Source: Vibrio sp. LaRot3
Lineage (GTDB): Bacteria; Pseudomonadota; Gammaproteobacteria; Enterobacterales; Vibrionaceae
Assembly (NCBI RefSeq): GCF_027587025.1
Contig: NZ_JAPPTI010000001.1
Span: 186,001-250,000, forward strand
DNA: 64,000 bases
Direction: 5' to 3'
Each line of letters starts with the position of its first letter. Position 1 is the first letter of the stretch. The notes below the pieces were generated by a model, which saw nothing but the letters and a program-made list of their open reading frames with translations, was not told the origin of the DNA and searched no databases. A program made the translations under genes and the position numbers. This document shows, piece by piece, positions 1 through 8,922 of the stretch.

Positions 1-647
1 ATATTAACCAAGCGGGCGGTCAGTCTTCACAGAACACTGAACTACCGACTGGTCTTATGTTAGGGGCAGGTTCAAAGGTTGTGGCAACGCAAAAAGTTCA
101 CACCAATGGTAATGCGCAAACTACAACCAACAGCCTAGATATGATGATCGAAGGTGACGGTTTCTTCCAAGTATTAATGCCAGATGGCAACATTGGTTAT
201 AGCCGAAACGGTCAGTTCACTGTGAACGATGAAGGTGTGATTGTGACTTCAGGTGCCGGTTATGCGCTTGAGCCTGAAATTGCCATTCCTGAAGACGCTA
301 TCGGTATCACTATCGGTACTGACGGTGAAGTGTCGGTGCGTATCCGTGGCCAACAAGATAACCAAGTTGTTGGTCAGATCACCACAGTTGATTTCGTAAA
401 CCCAGGCGGTCTAGAGCCAATTGGTCAAAACCTTTACCTACCAACAGGTGCAAGTGGTGACCCACAAGAGGGTGTTCCGGGCTTGGATGGCTTTGGTGAT
501 ATCCGCCAATCCATGCTTGAAACGTCTAACGTTAACGTAACTGAAGAATTGGTTAACATGATTGAAGCTCAGCGTGTCTACGAGATGAACTCGAAAGTTA
601 TCTCTGCGGTAGACAAGATGATGAGCTTTGTTAACCAGCAGCTATAA
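1..647 (+). CDS. flgG: Flagellar distal rod protein FlgG (5' end outside window)
   Basis: The reading frame is open from the window edge (frame starting at base 3), so the N-terminus is missing. The visible part, about 215 residues, is the body and C-terminus of FlgG, which builds the distal rod of the flagellar basal body in the periplasm. The C-terminal helix with the NVNVTEELVNMIEAQRVYE signature is typical of rod and hook proteins and packs in the coiled-coil core. The internal ATG at base 57 is not the start, because in-frame FlgG-like sequence continues upstream of it. flgH follows after about 20 bp, so it is part of the flg operon. Family assignment is secure; the true start cannot be seen. 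Confidence 0.96.
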   Translation, partial: INQAGGQSSQNTELPTGLMLGAGSKVVATQKVHTNGNAQTTTNSLDMMIEGDGFFQVLMPDGNIGYSRNGQFTVNDEGVIVTSGAGYALEPEIAIPEDAIGITIGTDGEVSVRIRGQQDNQVVGQITTVDFVNPGGLEPIGQNLYLPTGASGDPQEGVPGLDGFGDIRQSMLETSNVNVTEELVNMIEAQRVYEMNSKVISAVDKMMSFVNQQL

Positions 648-668
648 GCGAATTAAGAGGATAACCCC

Positions 669-1448
669 ATGAATCGTGTATTGACTCTGATTGCTATAGC
701 GCTAATGTCTGGCTGTTCTATGCTTCAGCCACCAGTAGAAGCGCCTGATGTGGTGGAAGCAACCACAACAGTAGATGCTGTTGAAGGTGACAAATCGGGT
801 GACGATAGCTCAGGAATTATCGATACCTTGCGTGGCCGTACGGATCCAGTCGCAGGCGATCCTGCTTGGGCTCCAATTCACCCTAAGCAACAGCCTGAAC
901 ACTACACTGCAGAGACAGGCTCTCTGTTTAATGCGGCATCGACTAGCAGCTTGTACAACGATTCAAAACCACGCGGTGTGGGCGACATTATTACCGTAAC
1001 ACTAGATGAAAGTACCAAAGCGGCAAAAAGTGCCGATGCGGATCTGTCAAAAAATAATGCGGCAAGTATGGACCCACTAGAAGTTGGCGGTCAGCAGCTT
1101 AACGTTGGCGACTACAACTTCTCGTACAATTTAGCCAACGACAATAAATTCACTGGTAGCGCAGCTGCAAACCAAAGTAACAGTATTTCAGGTTCGATTA
1201 CTGTTGAAGTTATTGAAGTGCTTGCGAACGGTAACTTAGTGATTCGCGGTGAAAAATGGCTCACTTTGAACACTGGTGATGAGTACATTCGCTTAAGTGG
1301 TACGATTCGCCCAGATGATATTAGCTATGATAATACAATCGCTTCAAACCGTGTTTCGAATGCTCGAATTCGTTACTCAGGCACGGGGACACAAAAAGAT
1401 ATGCAGGAGCCTGGATTCTTGGCACGATTCTTCAATGTATCCCTTTAA
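669..1448 (+). CDS. flgH: Flagellar L-ring protein FlgH
   Basis: A 259-residue lipoprotein that forms the outer-membrane L ring around the flagellar rod. The N-terminus has a short signal peptide ending in the lipobox MSGC, with the acylated cysteine at residue 16. The region up to about residue 90 is low-complexity and acidic. The conserved part follows, including the [10 protein letters not shown] motif and a C-terminal stretch containing [18 protein letters not shown]. The length is somewhat above the usual 230 residues of enteric FlgH because of the N-terminal linker. A Shine-Dalgarno-like AGAGGA lies just before the ATG. It sits between flgG and flgI, the standard order. Confidence 0.96.
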   Translation: MNRVLTLIAIALMSGCSMLQPPVEAPDVVEATTTVDAVEGDKSGDDSSGIIDTLRGRTDPVAGDPAWAPIHPKQQPEHYTAETGSLFNAASTSSLYNDSKPRGVGDIITVTLDESTKAAKSADADLSKNNAASMDPLEVGGQQLNVGDYNFSYNLANDNKFTGSAAANQSNSISGSITVEVIEVLANGNLVIRGEKWLTLNTGDEYIRLSGTIRPDDISYDNTIASNRVSNARIRYSGTGTQKDMQEPGFLARFFNVSL

Positions 1449-1496
1449 TTCAATTTGAAGCCGAAAGTTTGGCACCGAGTTAGATAAAGGTATCCC

Positions 1497-2588
1497 ATGA
1501 AGAAAGTGTTTCTCCTAATCACCAGCATGATGTTGCTAGCAACATCGGCACAAGCAGCGCGAATCAAAGATGTGGCTCAAGTCGCTGGTGTACGTAGTAA
1601 CCAATTAGTGGGATACGGTTTGGTAACAGGCTTACCGGGTACGGGTGAATCGACTCCGTTTACCGATCAAAGCTTCAATGCCATGCTGCAAAATTTCGGC
1701 ATTCAGTTGCCACCGGGTACGAAACCGAAAACTAAAAACGTAGCAGCGGTCATTGTTACCGCTGAACTGCCTGCTTTCTCCAAGCAAGGTCAATCAATTG
1801 ATGTAACCGTCTCTTCTATCGGCTCTGCTAAAAGCCTACGTGGTGGCACTCTGATGCAAACCATGCTGAAAGGTTTGGATGGTCAAGTGTATGCGGTTGC
1901 GCAAGGTAATCTTGTTGTAAGTGGCTTTAGCGCTACGGGTGCGGACGGCTCAAAAATCGTGGGTAACAACCCAACCGCCGGTATGATTTCTAACGGTGCT
2001 ATGGTTGAGCGCGAAATTCCAACGCCGTTTAGCCGTGGTGACTACATCACTTTTAACCTGCTTGATTCTGACTTTACTACCGCTCAGCGTATGGCGGATG
2101 CCGTCAACAACTTCCTTGGCCCACAAATGGCGTCAGCGGTTGATGCGACTTCAGTCAAAGTACGTGCTCCGCGTGATGTTAGCCAACGTGTGGCGTTTCT
2201 TTCTGCAATTGAAAACCTAGAGTTTAATCCTGCCGAAGGCTCAGCAAAGATTATTGTTAACTCGCGTACGGGTACGATTGTCGTAGGTAAACATGTTCGT
2301 CTAAAACCTGCTGCGGTAACCCATGGTGGTATGACGGTGGCAATCAAAGAAAACCTAAACGTTAGTCAGCCAAATGGCTTTAGCCAAGGGCAAACCGTTG
2401 TTGTGCCGGATTCTGATATCGAAGTGTCAGAAGAGCAGGGCAAAATGTTTAAGTTTGAGCCGGGATTAACATTGGATGATCTTGTGCGCGCAGTGAACGA
2501 AGTTGGCGCAGCGCCATCAGACTTGATGGCCATCTTACAAGCGCTTAAGCAAGCAGGGGCCATTGAAGGCCAACTGATCATCATTTAA
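1497..2588 (+). CDS. flgI: Flagellar P-ring protein FlgI
   Basis: A 363-residue periplasmic protein that forms the P ring in the peptidoglycan layer, acting with the L ring as a bushing for the rod. A Sec signal peptide covers about residues 1-20, with cleavage after AQA. The mature protein starts with [23 protein letters not shown], the highly conserved FlgI opening. The length matches the family. It is followed 10 bp later by flgJ. In vibrios the P ring is also the docking site for the MotX/MotY T ring, and motY is present at 34.8 kb in this window. Confidence 0.97.
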   Translation: MKKVFLLITSMMLLATSAQAARIKDVAQVAGVRSNQLVGYGLVTGLPGTGESTPFTDQSFNAMLQNFGIQLPPGTKPKTKNVAAVIVTAELPAFSKQGQSIDVTVSSIGSAKSLRGGTLMQTMLKGLDGQVYAVAQGNLVVSGFSATGADGSKIVGNNPTAGMISNGAMVEREIPTPFSRGDYITFNLLDSDFTTAQRMADAVNNFLGPQMASAVDATSVKVRAPRDVSQRVAFLSAIENLEFNPAEGSAKIIVNSRTGTIVVGKHVRLKPAAVTHGGMTVAIKENLNVSQPNGFSQGQTVVVPDSDIEVSEEQGKMFKFEPGLTLDDLVRAVNEVGAAPSDLMAILQALKQAGAIEGQLIII

Positions 2589-2598
2589 GGGGATAAGC

Positions 2599-3537
2599 AT
2601 GATTAATAATGGTAATGACATCGGCTTTATCCACGACATCGCGGGCTTAGACAAGTTACGTCAGCAAGCGGTAAATGGTGAAGAGGGCAGTGAGCAAGCG
2701 GCATTGAATGCGGCGGCAAAACAGTTTGAAGCGATTTTTACTTCGATGCTGTTTAAATCCATGCGAGATGCTAACTCAACGTTTGAATCGGGTTTGATGG
2801 ATAGTCAAAACCAGCAGTTTTATCGTCAAATGATGGATGACCAAATGTCGAGCGAGTTGAGTGCTTCAGGCTCGCTTGGTTTGGCTGACATGATTGTTGC
2901 TCAGCTAAGTACAGGTTCTATTGAAAACCAGAATGCGAAAAACCGTAATGACGACTTCTCTCATCTGATGGAAAAAGTCGATCGCGCTCGTCATGCACAA
3001 GCTGCTCGTGAAGCCAACCCGGATTACCAAGCGCCGGAAGTTGCTCGTACTCGTCGTTCCTCTAAGCCTGAAGCCAATTTTGATTCACCAGAATCCTTTG
3101 TTTCTTCAATGCAGCCATACGCAGAAAAAGCAGCGCGTGCTCTTGGGGTTGATTCATCTCTTCTTCTTGCTCAAGCGGCACTTGAAACGGGTTGGGGTAA
3201 GAAAATGGTGGCTAATACTCGCGGTAGCAGTAATAACCTGTTCAATATCAAAGCGGATAAGAGCTGGGATGGCGGCAAAGTGGCAACGCAAACATTGGAA
3301 TACCATCAAGGTGTGCCAGTGAAAGAAAAGGCGGCCTTCCGTGCTTATCAAGATTATGAGCAGAGCTTTAATGACTATGTTCGCTTCTTAAATGAAAACC
3401 CACGCTATACAACAGCGCTTCGCCACGGCGGAGATTCAGAGCAGTTCATCCGTGGTATTCATCAAGCGGGCTACGCGACTGACCCAAGTTATGCTGACAA
3501 AGTATTGCGAGTGAAAGCGAAAATTGACCAGATGTAA
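2599..3537 (+). CDS. flgJ: Flagellar rod-capping protein / peptidoglycan hydrolase FlgJ
   Basis: A 312-residue two-domain protein. Residues about 30-105 are the rod-cap domain (AAKQFEAIFTSMLFKSMRDAN motif region). Residues about 165-310 are a glucosaminidase-type muramidase domain with SLLLAQAALETGWGKK, where the glutamate in ALETGWG is the expected catalytic acid, and NLFNIKAD. The enzyme opens the peptidoglycan so that the rod can pass. The two domains are joined by a charged linker at about 110-165. The start has a good ribosome site (AAGGGGAT). It is the last gene before the terminator at 3.57 kb. Confidence 0.96.
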   Translation: MINNGNDIGFIHDIAGLDKLRQQAVNGEEGSEQAALNAAAKQFEAIFTSMLFKSMRDANSTFESGLMDSQNQQFYRQMMDDQMSSELSASGSLGLADMIVAQLSTGSIENQNAKNRNDDFSHLMEKVDRARHAQAAREANPDYQAPEVARTRRSSKPEANFDSPESFVSSMQPYAEKAARALGVDSSLLLAQAALETGWGKKMVANTRGSSNNLFNIKADKSWDGGKVATQTLEYHQGVPVKEKAAFRAYQDYEQSFNDYVRFLNENPRYTTALRHGGDSEQFIRGIHQAGYATDPSYADKVLRVKAKIDQM

Positions 3538-3566
3538 TAGCTGGGCTGAAATCATATCGCTTTCTA

Positions 3567-3605
3567 AAAAAGAAGAATGAAGGGTAACTTTCATTCTTCT
3601 TTTTG
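3567..3605 (+). terminator. Terminator after flgJ
   Basis: A perfect stem of about 12-14 bp (AAGAAGAATGAA paired with TTCATTCTTCTT) flanks a 7-base loop and ends in a T run. It separates the flgG-J transcript from the sigma-54-driven flgKL unit. Confidence 0.8.
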
Positions 3606-3700
3606 TATTATCAGTGAGCCAACTTTTCTCTTTCGTTATTTGTGCTCTCTCATTAACTTTTCTTAGTTCTATTCCATTTTTAGCCAGCCAACACTGCCTC

Positions 3701-3715
3701 TGGCACATATATTGC
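3701..3715 (+). promoter_or_regulatory. Sigma-54 promoter of flgKL
   Basis: TGGCAC, five bases, then TTGC is an exact match to the -24/-12 sigma-54 consensus. It lies 57 bp before the flgK ATG and after the flgJ terminator. In V. cholerae-type flagellar cascades the hook-associated genes are sigma-54/FlrC dependent, which fits. Confidence 0.88.
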
Positions 3716-3771
3716 TTTTAACTAATCAGTTACTCAGTTTCGACTGATTTTATTAGGTTTTCGGGGGCAAT

Positions 3772-5646
3772 ATGGCGTCGGATCTTCTGAATCTAGGTAC
3801 ACAAAGTGTATTAACGGCTCAGAGACAACTCAGCACCACAGGTCACAACATTTCCAATGTAAATACAGAGGGTTATAGCCGCCAATCTGTAGTGCAAGGG
3901 ACCAATTCCCCGCGCCAATTTGGTGGTCAAACCTATGGCATGGGTGTGCATGTGGAAAATGTTCGCCGCTCGTGGGATCAGTTTGCCGTTAATGAGTTAA
4001 ACCTTTCTAGCACCAACTATGCAAACAAAGTGGACTCAGAAGAAGACCTGCAAATGCTGTCTGGCTTATTGTCGTCTGTTTCCGCGCAAAAAATTCCTGA
4101 GAACCTCAATACATGGTTTGATTCGATCAAATCTTTGGCAGATAGCCCAAATGATATCGGCTCGCGTAAAGTTGTATTGGAAAAAGCAGGATTGATCGCT
4201 CAAAACCTAAACGACATGCATGAAGATGTACGTCGACAGTATGATGTGGCTAATAAAAAGCTTGAGCTTGGCGTCGAGCGTATTAACCAGATTGGTACTG
4301 AAATTCGCGATATTCACCGCTTAATGATGCGTACGCCAGGGCCGCATAACGACCTAATGGATACCCATGAAAAGCTAGTCGCAGAGCTATCAGAATACAC
4401 CAAAGTTACTGTGACCCCACGTAGTAACCGTGAAGGGTTCAATGTGCATATTGGTAATGGTCACACTCTTGTATCAGGTACAGAAGCAAGCCAACTGGCT
4501 ATTGTGGATGGCTTTCCTGATGCACAACAAAAACGCCTTGCAATGATTGAAGGTCAAGGTATTAAGCCAATTACTAGCCGTGATATGGATGGCAAGATCG
4601 GCGCAATGCTTGATATGCGTGATGAGAAGATCCCTTACTTAATGGATGAATTGGGTAAGTTGTCGATTGCATTCTCTCACGAAGTGAATCACTTACAGTC
4701 CCAAGGCCTAGACTTGAAAGGCGATGTTGGTACAGAGCTGTTTACTGATGTGAACAATATTGTTGCCGCTAAATCTCGTGTGGTGGCAAAGTCGCAATCT
4801 CAAGCAGATTTAGCCGTGTTTATTGATGATGTGAATCAGCTAAAAACAGGGGAATACTCGTTGCAGTATGACGGCAGCGATTATTTCATTACCAATCCAG
4901 CAGGAGAGCGCTCTTTAGCGACAGTTTCAAATAATGCCATTGCCGTTGATGGTTTACGCATTGAAATCAGCAACGATTTGGCGACCGGTGAGCGCGTATT
5001 GATTCGTCCAACCCGTTCTGGTGCCGGCCAAATTCAGCTTGCCACCCTAGATCCGACAAAAATTGCCGCTCAAAGTTACGAGGCATCGACCACCTTTGCC
5101 CAAGGCCAAGCTAAGTTTGAAATCGAAGCAGCGGGCACATTAAAAGAGTTTGAAGTGATCATCTCTCCAGATGGGCGCCAATATGCAGTGACAGATAAAG
5201 ACGGCACGATCATGCAACAGCCTCAGCCTTACCCACCAAACGGTCCGGTAACGGTTATGGGTACAACATTCAAGTTGTCTGATGGCGCATTACCAAATGA
5301 TAAATTTACTGCCAACTTGGTGCCTTCTGAGGGTGATAACGGCAACTTGCGTAAGATGCTGCATATCCAAACCGATAAGAATTTAAATAATGGCGAGTCG
5401 ACCGTTATCGATATCTACCATGACCTCAATACCAACGTTGGTCTGAAGTTGTCGACGGCTTCTAAATTAACCGATGTTTCTCGTCTAGAAAAAGAAGCCG
5501 CTCAAGAGCGTATTGCTTCGATCTCTGGTGTTAACTTGGATGAAGAAGCGGCAAATATGATGAAGTTTCAACAAGCTTACATGGCGTCATCTCGCGTGAT
5601 GCAAGCTGCGAATGAAACCTTTGATACGATTTTGGCCTTGAGGTAG
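3772..5646 (+). CDS. flgK: Flagellar hook-filament junction protein FlgK (HAP1)
   Basis: A 624-residue protein that forms the first junction ring between hook and filament. The N-terminus contains SVLTAQRQLSTTGHNISNVN and the C-terminus ends with GVNLDEEAANMMKFQQAYMASSRV, the paired heptad regions of hook-associated proteins. The middle is variable and probably surface exposed. The length is larger than the 547 residues of the E. coli protein but typical for vibrios. It has its own sigma-54 promoter 57 bp upstream and is followed after 9 bp by flgL. Exported by the flagellar type III apparatus; no Sec signal is present. Confidence 0.97.
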   Translation: MASDLLNLGTQSVLTAQRQLSTTGHNISNVNTEGYSRQSVVQGTNSPRQFGGQTYGMGVHVENVRRSWDQFAVNELNLSSTNYANKVDSEEDLQMLSGLLSSVSAQKIPENLNTWFDSIKSLADSPNDIGSRKVVLEKAGLIAQNLNDMHEDVRRQYDVANKKLELGVERINQIGTEIRDIHRLMMRTPGPHNDLMDTHEKLVAELSEYTKVTVTPRSNREGFNVHIGNGHTLVSGTEASQLAIVDGFPDAQQKRLAMIEGQGIKPITSRDMDGKIGAMLDMRDEKIPYLMDELGKLSIAFSHEVNHLQSQGLDLKGDVGTELFTDVNNIVAAKSRVVAKSQSQADLAVFIDDVNQLKTGEYSLQYDGSDYFITNPAGERSLATVSNNAIAVDGLRIEISNDLATGERVLIRPTRSGAGQIQLATLDPTKIAAQSYEASTTFAQGQAKFEIEAAGTLKEFEVIISPDGRQYAVTDKDGTIMQQPQPYPPNGPVTVMGTTFKLSDGALPNDKFTANLVPSEGDNGNLRKMLHIQTDKNLNNGESTVIDIYHDLNTNVGLKLSTASKLTDVSRLEKEAAQERIASISGVNLDEEAANMMKFQQAYMASSRVMQAANETFDTILALR

Positions 5647-5655
5647 GAGCGGTAA

Positions 5656-6849
5656 ATGTTAAATCGAATTTCGAGCTTTCATAACTACCAAGCGGTTCAG
5701 AATGATCTTCGCCGCCAAGAAGGGCAGGTGCATCATAACCAAGCCCAGCTTGCTTCTGGTAAGAAGTTGGTGCAGCCAAGTGACGATCCACTTGCGACGC
5801 ACTACATTCAAAATATTGGTCAGCAATCTGAACAGTTACAACAATACATTGATTCCATTGTATTAACCCGTAATCGTCTAGAACACCATGAAGTGATTGT
5901 TTCGAATGCGGAATCTTATACAGATGAAGCCAAGCGCACCGTAATGGAAATGATTAACGGCTCGTTGTCTCCTGAAGACCGAATTGCTAAGCAGCGTGAG
6001 CTGCAAGAGCTGTTCGATAACATGATTACTTTGGCCAATACCCAAGATGAATCGGGTAACTACATTTTTTCTGGTACTAAACCGAAAGTGCAGCCGTTTT
6101 TTAAAGACAAGGCCGGTAACGTGACTTATTCGGGGGATGATTACCAGCGTAAGATGCGTATTTCGAATAGCCAAGAAATGCCGATCAATGATCCGGGCAA
6201 CAAAATGTTTACCGTTATGGATAATCCGTTTGGTGATTACAACCCGCAGTACAGCTTGCAAGAAGGCTCTGAGCTTTTACTTGAGCGGGCCACGAACCTA
6301 GATGAAAAAGATAACGCGATTTACAAAGTCACCTTTGTTGACATGCCTAATGGTTCGTACGGTTATCAGTTAGAGCAAAACGGCACCGCTGTGCAAGCCG
6401 CACAGTACGATCCTAATACCGGAATTAAGTTCGGTGACTTGTCGATTCAAATCAAAGGGCAGATCACTGCTGGCGACAGCATTGAGCTAGAACCACAAAA
6501 GACATTTAGCCTATTTGATACTTACAAACGTGCCATTGAATTATCAGAAGGTTCAGTGTCAGATGCCTCAAATACGGGTGAGCTGCATCAAGTCGTTCAA
6601 GAATTTCACGCTGGCTTTATCCACCTGAACAAAGCCCGTTCTGATGTAGGTGCACGTTTAAATACGCTGGATATTCAAGAAGAGCAGCATGAAGACTTCA
6701 AAATGACTTTAGCTAAATCCAAAAGTAATTTTGAAGATCTTGATTATGCGGCAGCTGTGATTGAATTCAGTGAAAACACGCGCGCGTTGCAAGCATCACA
6801 ACAGGCATTTGGTAAAACGAAAGATTTAACGCTATTCAACTACATCTAA
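5656..6849 (+). CDS. flgL: Flagellar hook-filament junction protein FlgL (HAP3)
   Basis: A 397-residue protein forming the second junction ring, on which the filament is built. The N-terminus has the flagellin-like pattern with LASGKKLVQPSDDPLA, and the C-terminus contains SDVGARLNTLDIQEEQ and ends in a helix rich in alanine and glutamine. It starts 9 bp after flgK and is almost certainly cotranscribed with it. Secreted by the flagellar export system. The gene is followed by about 420 bp of regulatory DNA before the first flagellin. Confidence 0.97.
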   Translation: MLNRISSFHNYQAVQNDLRRQEGQVHHNQAQLASGKKLVQPSDDPLATHYIQNIGQQSEQLQQYIDSIVLTRNRLEHHEVIVSNAESYTDEAKRTVMEMINGSLSPEDRIAKQRELQELFDNMITLANTQDESGNYIFSGTKPKVQPFFKDKAGNVTYSGDDYQRKMRISNSQEMPINDPGNKMFTVMDNPFGDYNPQYSLQEGSELLLERATNLDEKDNAIYKVTFVDMPNGSYGYQLEQNGTAVQAAQYDPNTGIKFGDLSIQIKGQITAGDSIELEPQKTFSLFDTYKRAIELSEGSVSDASNTGELHQVVQEFHAGFIHLNKARSDVGARLNTLDIQEEQHEDFKMTLAKSKSNFEDLDYAAAVIEFSENTRALQASQQAFGKTKDLTLFNYI

Positions 6850-6967
6850 TTTGGTAGGAACTAATCAGAGTAAATACTGGTTAGTGATGTCAAGATTGCC
6901 TTATGTGCCATGCCATAAGAGCAGATGAAGTTGACTCAGAAAGTACACCAGCTCCGAACAAAGAGAA

Positions 6968-7037
6968 GTGGCAACTGAGTGGCAAATGAGCGGCAATTGT
7001 ATGATTGCCAATCAAACAAGCGGCAATGATAAATTGC
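6968..7037 (+). promoter_or_regulatory. Cluster of GGCAA half-sites upstream of flagellin 1
   Basis: Within 70 bp there are GGCAA-type elements at 6970-6974, 6981-6985, 6992-6996 and 7022-7026, with inverted partners ATTGCC at 7004-7009 and AATTGC at 7032-7037. The 6992-7009 pair is an inverted repeat. The cluster ends about 75 bp upstream of the probable -24 element. The position and repetition suggest enhancer sites for the sigma-54 activator FlrC; this is inference, based on my recollection of CGGCAA-like elements in V. cholerae FlrC sites. Confidence 0.55.
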
Positions 7038-7110
7038 ACAATAAAAAATAGCGATGTTTAAGTTGCTAAAAAATAAAAGAAATTTAATTTAATTTGTCGA
7101 TTTTTAAAGT

Positions 7111-7126
7111 TGGCACACTAATTGAA
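7111..7126 (+). promoter_or_regulatory. Probable sigma-54 promoter of flagellin 1
   Basis: TGGCAC, five bases, then TTGAA. The -24 element is perfect, but the -12 element has GA where GC is usual. No better sigma-54 or sigma-28 match is seen in the 420-bp gap. The predicted transcript would have a leader of about 130 bases. Confidence 0.6.
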
Positions 7127-7232
7127 TTAAATATTTCAGAGTTTAACGAAACGGTTTTTAAGTTGGGGGAGTTCCCCCTCGCTTAGCAAGTCATTTACGG
7201 TCAGTGCTTCCAAATGAGATTAAGCTGGCCGC

Positions 7233-7250
7233 TTCGCAAGAACTTGCGAA
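7233..7250 (+). other. Palindrome in the flagellin 1 leader
   Basis: TTCGCAAG-AA-CTTGCGAA, two perfect 8-base arms, lies 6 bases before the AGGAG ribosome site at 7257-7261. In RNA it can form a compact hairpin close to the ribosome entry site. Any role in message stability or translation is inference. Confidence 0.55.
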
Positions 7251-7269
7251 CTCACTAGGAGAGCAAATC

Positions 7270-8409
7270 ATGACCATTACAGTAAATACTAACGTGTCGG
7301 CGATGACAGCCCAGCGTTACTTAAACAAGGCCACTGGGGATTTAAATACCTCAATGGAACGCTTGTCTTCAGGCCAACAAATCAACAGTGCAAAAGATGA
7401 TGCAGCAGGTCTTCAGATCTCTAACCGTCTAACAGCGCAGTCTCGTGGTCTAGATGTGGCAATGCGTAACGCGAATGATGGTATCTCGATTGCTCAAACT
7501 GCTGAAGGTGCGATGAACGAGTCTACCAGTATTCTGCAACGTATCCGTGATCTATCTTTGCAGTCATCAAACGGTACTAACTCAGATTCAGAACGTGAAG
7601 CGATTAACGAAGAAGTAATGGCACTTCAAGACGAATTGAACCGTATTGCAGAAACCACTTCTTTTGGTGGTCGTAAACTACTAAACGGTTCATTCGGTGA
7701 AGCGTCATTCCAAATCGGTGCAAGCTCTGGTGAAGCGATCATCATGGGTTTAACGAGCATCCGTGCTGATGATTACCGCATGGGCGGCCAAAGCTTCGAA
7801 GCGACAGTAGGTAAAGATAAGACTTGGGGCGTAGAAGCAGCTAAGAATGATCTGACAATCGACTTTACGACTAAGAGTGGTGAAGTAGTTAACCTAGCGG
7901 TTCAAGCGAAAATCGGTGATGACATCGAAGAGCTAGCAACGTACCTAAACGGTCAAACTCAACTACTGAACGCATCAGTAGATGAAGAAGGCAAGCTGCA
8001 AATCTTTGCCGCTGAACCTAACCTACAAGGCAACATCACCTTCGGTGGTAACCTAGCGTCAGAACTAGGCTTAACGTCTGGTCCTGGTGTGGCTTCATCA
8101 GTACAAAGTATTGATGTGACATCTGTAGGTGGCGCGCAAAACGCAGTAGGTATTGTGGATGCAGCACTTAAATACGTAGATTCACAACGAGCGGATCTTG
8201 GTGCGAAGCAAAACCGTCTAAGCCACAGCATCAACAACTTGGCTAACATCCAAGAAAACGTTGAGGCATCAAACAGCCGTATTCGTGATACAGACTTCGC
8301 GAAAGAAACCACGGCAATGACTAAAGCACAAATTCTGCAACAAGCTGGTACTTCTATTCTGGCTCAAGCGAAACAGTTGCCTAACTCTGCAATGACTCTA
8401 TTGCAGTAA
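7270..8409 (+). CDS. Polar flagellin (first paralogue, sigma-54-type promoter)
   Basis: A 379-residue flagellin, the filament subunit. The start at 7270 is chosen because AGGAG lies 8 bases upstream and the protein then opens with [19 protein letters not shown], the normal vibrio flagellin N-terminus; an in-frame ATG 66 bases earlier would add an unrelated leader. D0/D1 helices occupy about residues 1-170 ([14 protein letters not shown]) and 285-379 ([14 protein letters not shown], ending in SAMTLLQ). The middle D2/D3 part is variable. By position after flgL and promoter class it corresponds to the FlaA-type flagellin of V. cholerae, but vibrio fla letters differ between species, so I give no symbol. 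Confidence 0.95.
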   Translation: MTITVNTNVSAMTAQRYLNKATGDLNTSMERLSSGQQINSAKDDAAGLQISNRLTAQSRGLDVAMRNANDGISIAQTAEGAMNESTSILQRIRDLSLQSSNGTNSDSEREAINEEVMALQDELNRIAETTSFGGRKLLNGSFGEASFQIGASSGEAIIMGLTSIRADDYRMGGQSFEATVGKDKTWGVEAAKNDLTIDFTTKSGEVVNLAVQAKIGDDIEELATYLNGQTQLLNASVDEEGKLQIFAAEPNLQGNITFGGNLASELGLTSGPGVASSVQSIDVTSVGGAQNAVGIVDAALKYVDSQRADLGAKQNRLSHSINNLANIQENVEASNSRIRDTDFAKETTAMTKAQILQQAGTSILAQAKQLPNSAMTLLQ

Positions 8410-8584
8410 TAGTAAATTACGCTACTAACGTAATCCAGACGTGGTGTTAGTAGCGGGTTTACGGCAAGCATGAATGATATTGATGATAGAGCTCTCTCTC
8501 ACTCCTGCTCTTGAATCTGACGTTATTCATGTCACGGCAGCCAAGCTGTGATCATTTCTCTCGATCTCCTCTGGCTACCTCAAT

Positions 8585-8620
8585 AGCCCCAGTTCTCTCA
8601 AAGGGTGGGGCTTTTCTTTT
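8585..8620 (+). terminator. Terminator after flagellin 1
   Basis: AGCCCC pairs with GGGGCT around a loop of about 18 bases, followed by TTTTCTTTTT. It lies about 175 bp after the flagellin stop. The remaining sequence between the stop and this hairpin shows nothing else that I recognise. Confidence 0.6.
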
Positions 8621-8802
8621 TCCTATAGAAAATCACTCCTAATCCATCCATTACTCTGTTCAAGATTCGCTTTTGAGTCAAACGTTTTACTCATCGTCTT
8701 TTCAATAAGTTAAATAACTTTAGCCGCTAGGTTCAATTTTTCGAACTGGATCACCAAATCTATATTAAAGTGCTGTTTTTCCGCCAATTTAGCCAATTGC
8801 TC

Positions 8803-8829
8803 TAAAGTTAATCGATTCCGCGTCGCTAA
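8803..8829 (+). promoter_or_regulatory. Sigma-28 (FliA) promoter of flagellin 2
   Basis: TAAAGTTA, 11 bases, then GTCGCTAA. This matches 7 of 8 bases of TAAAGTTT and 6 of 8 of GCCGATAA with the exact consensus spacing. It lies about 95 bp before the second flagellin ATG. Confidence 0.72.
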
Positions 8830-8922
8830 TAAGGGTACTTTGAGAGAACTCGTTGGTTTACCGAGACGTCGGAAACCTTTTGGAACTTCCTCTTCTACGG
8901 AAATCAATTAGGAGAAACCACC

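Noticed and set aside
3436..3708. A 90-codon minus-strand open frame overlapping the flgJ end and the flgK promoter.
   Set aside because: It runs through the flgJ terminator hairpin and the sigma-54 promoter; no protein family is suggested.
8710..8907. A 65-codon minus-strand open frame between the flagellin genes.
   Set aside because: It covers the sigma-28 promoter and leader of flagellin 2 and has no family resemblance.
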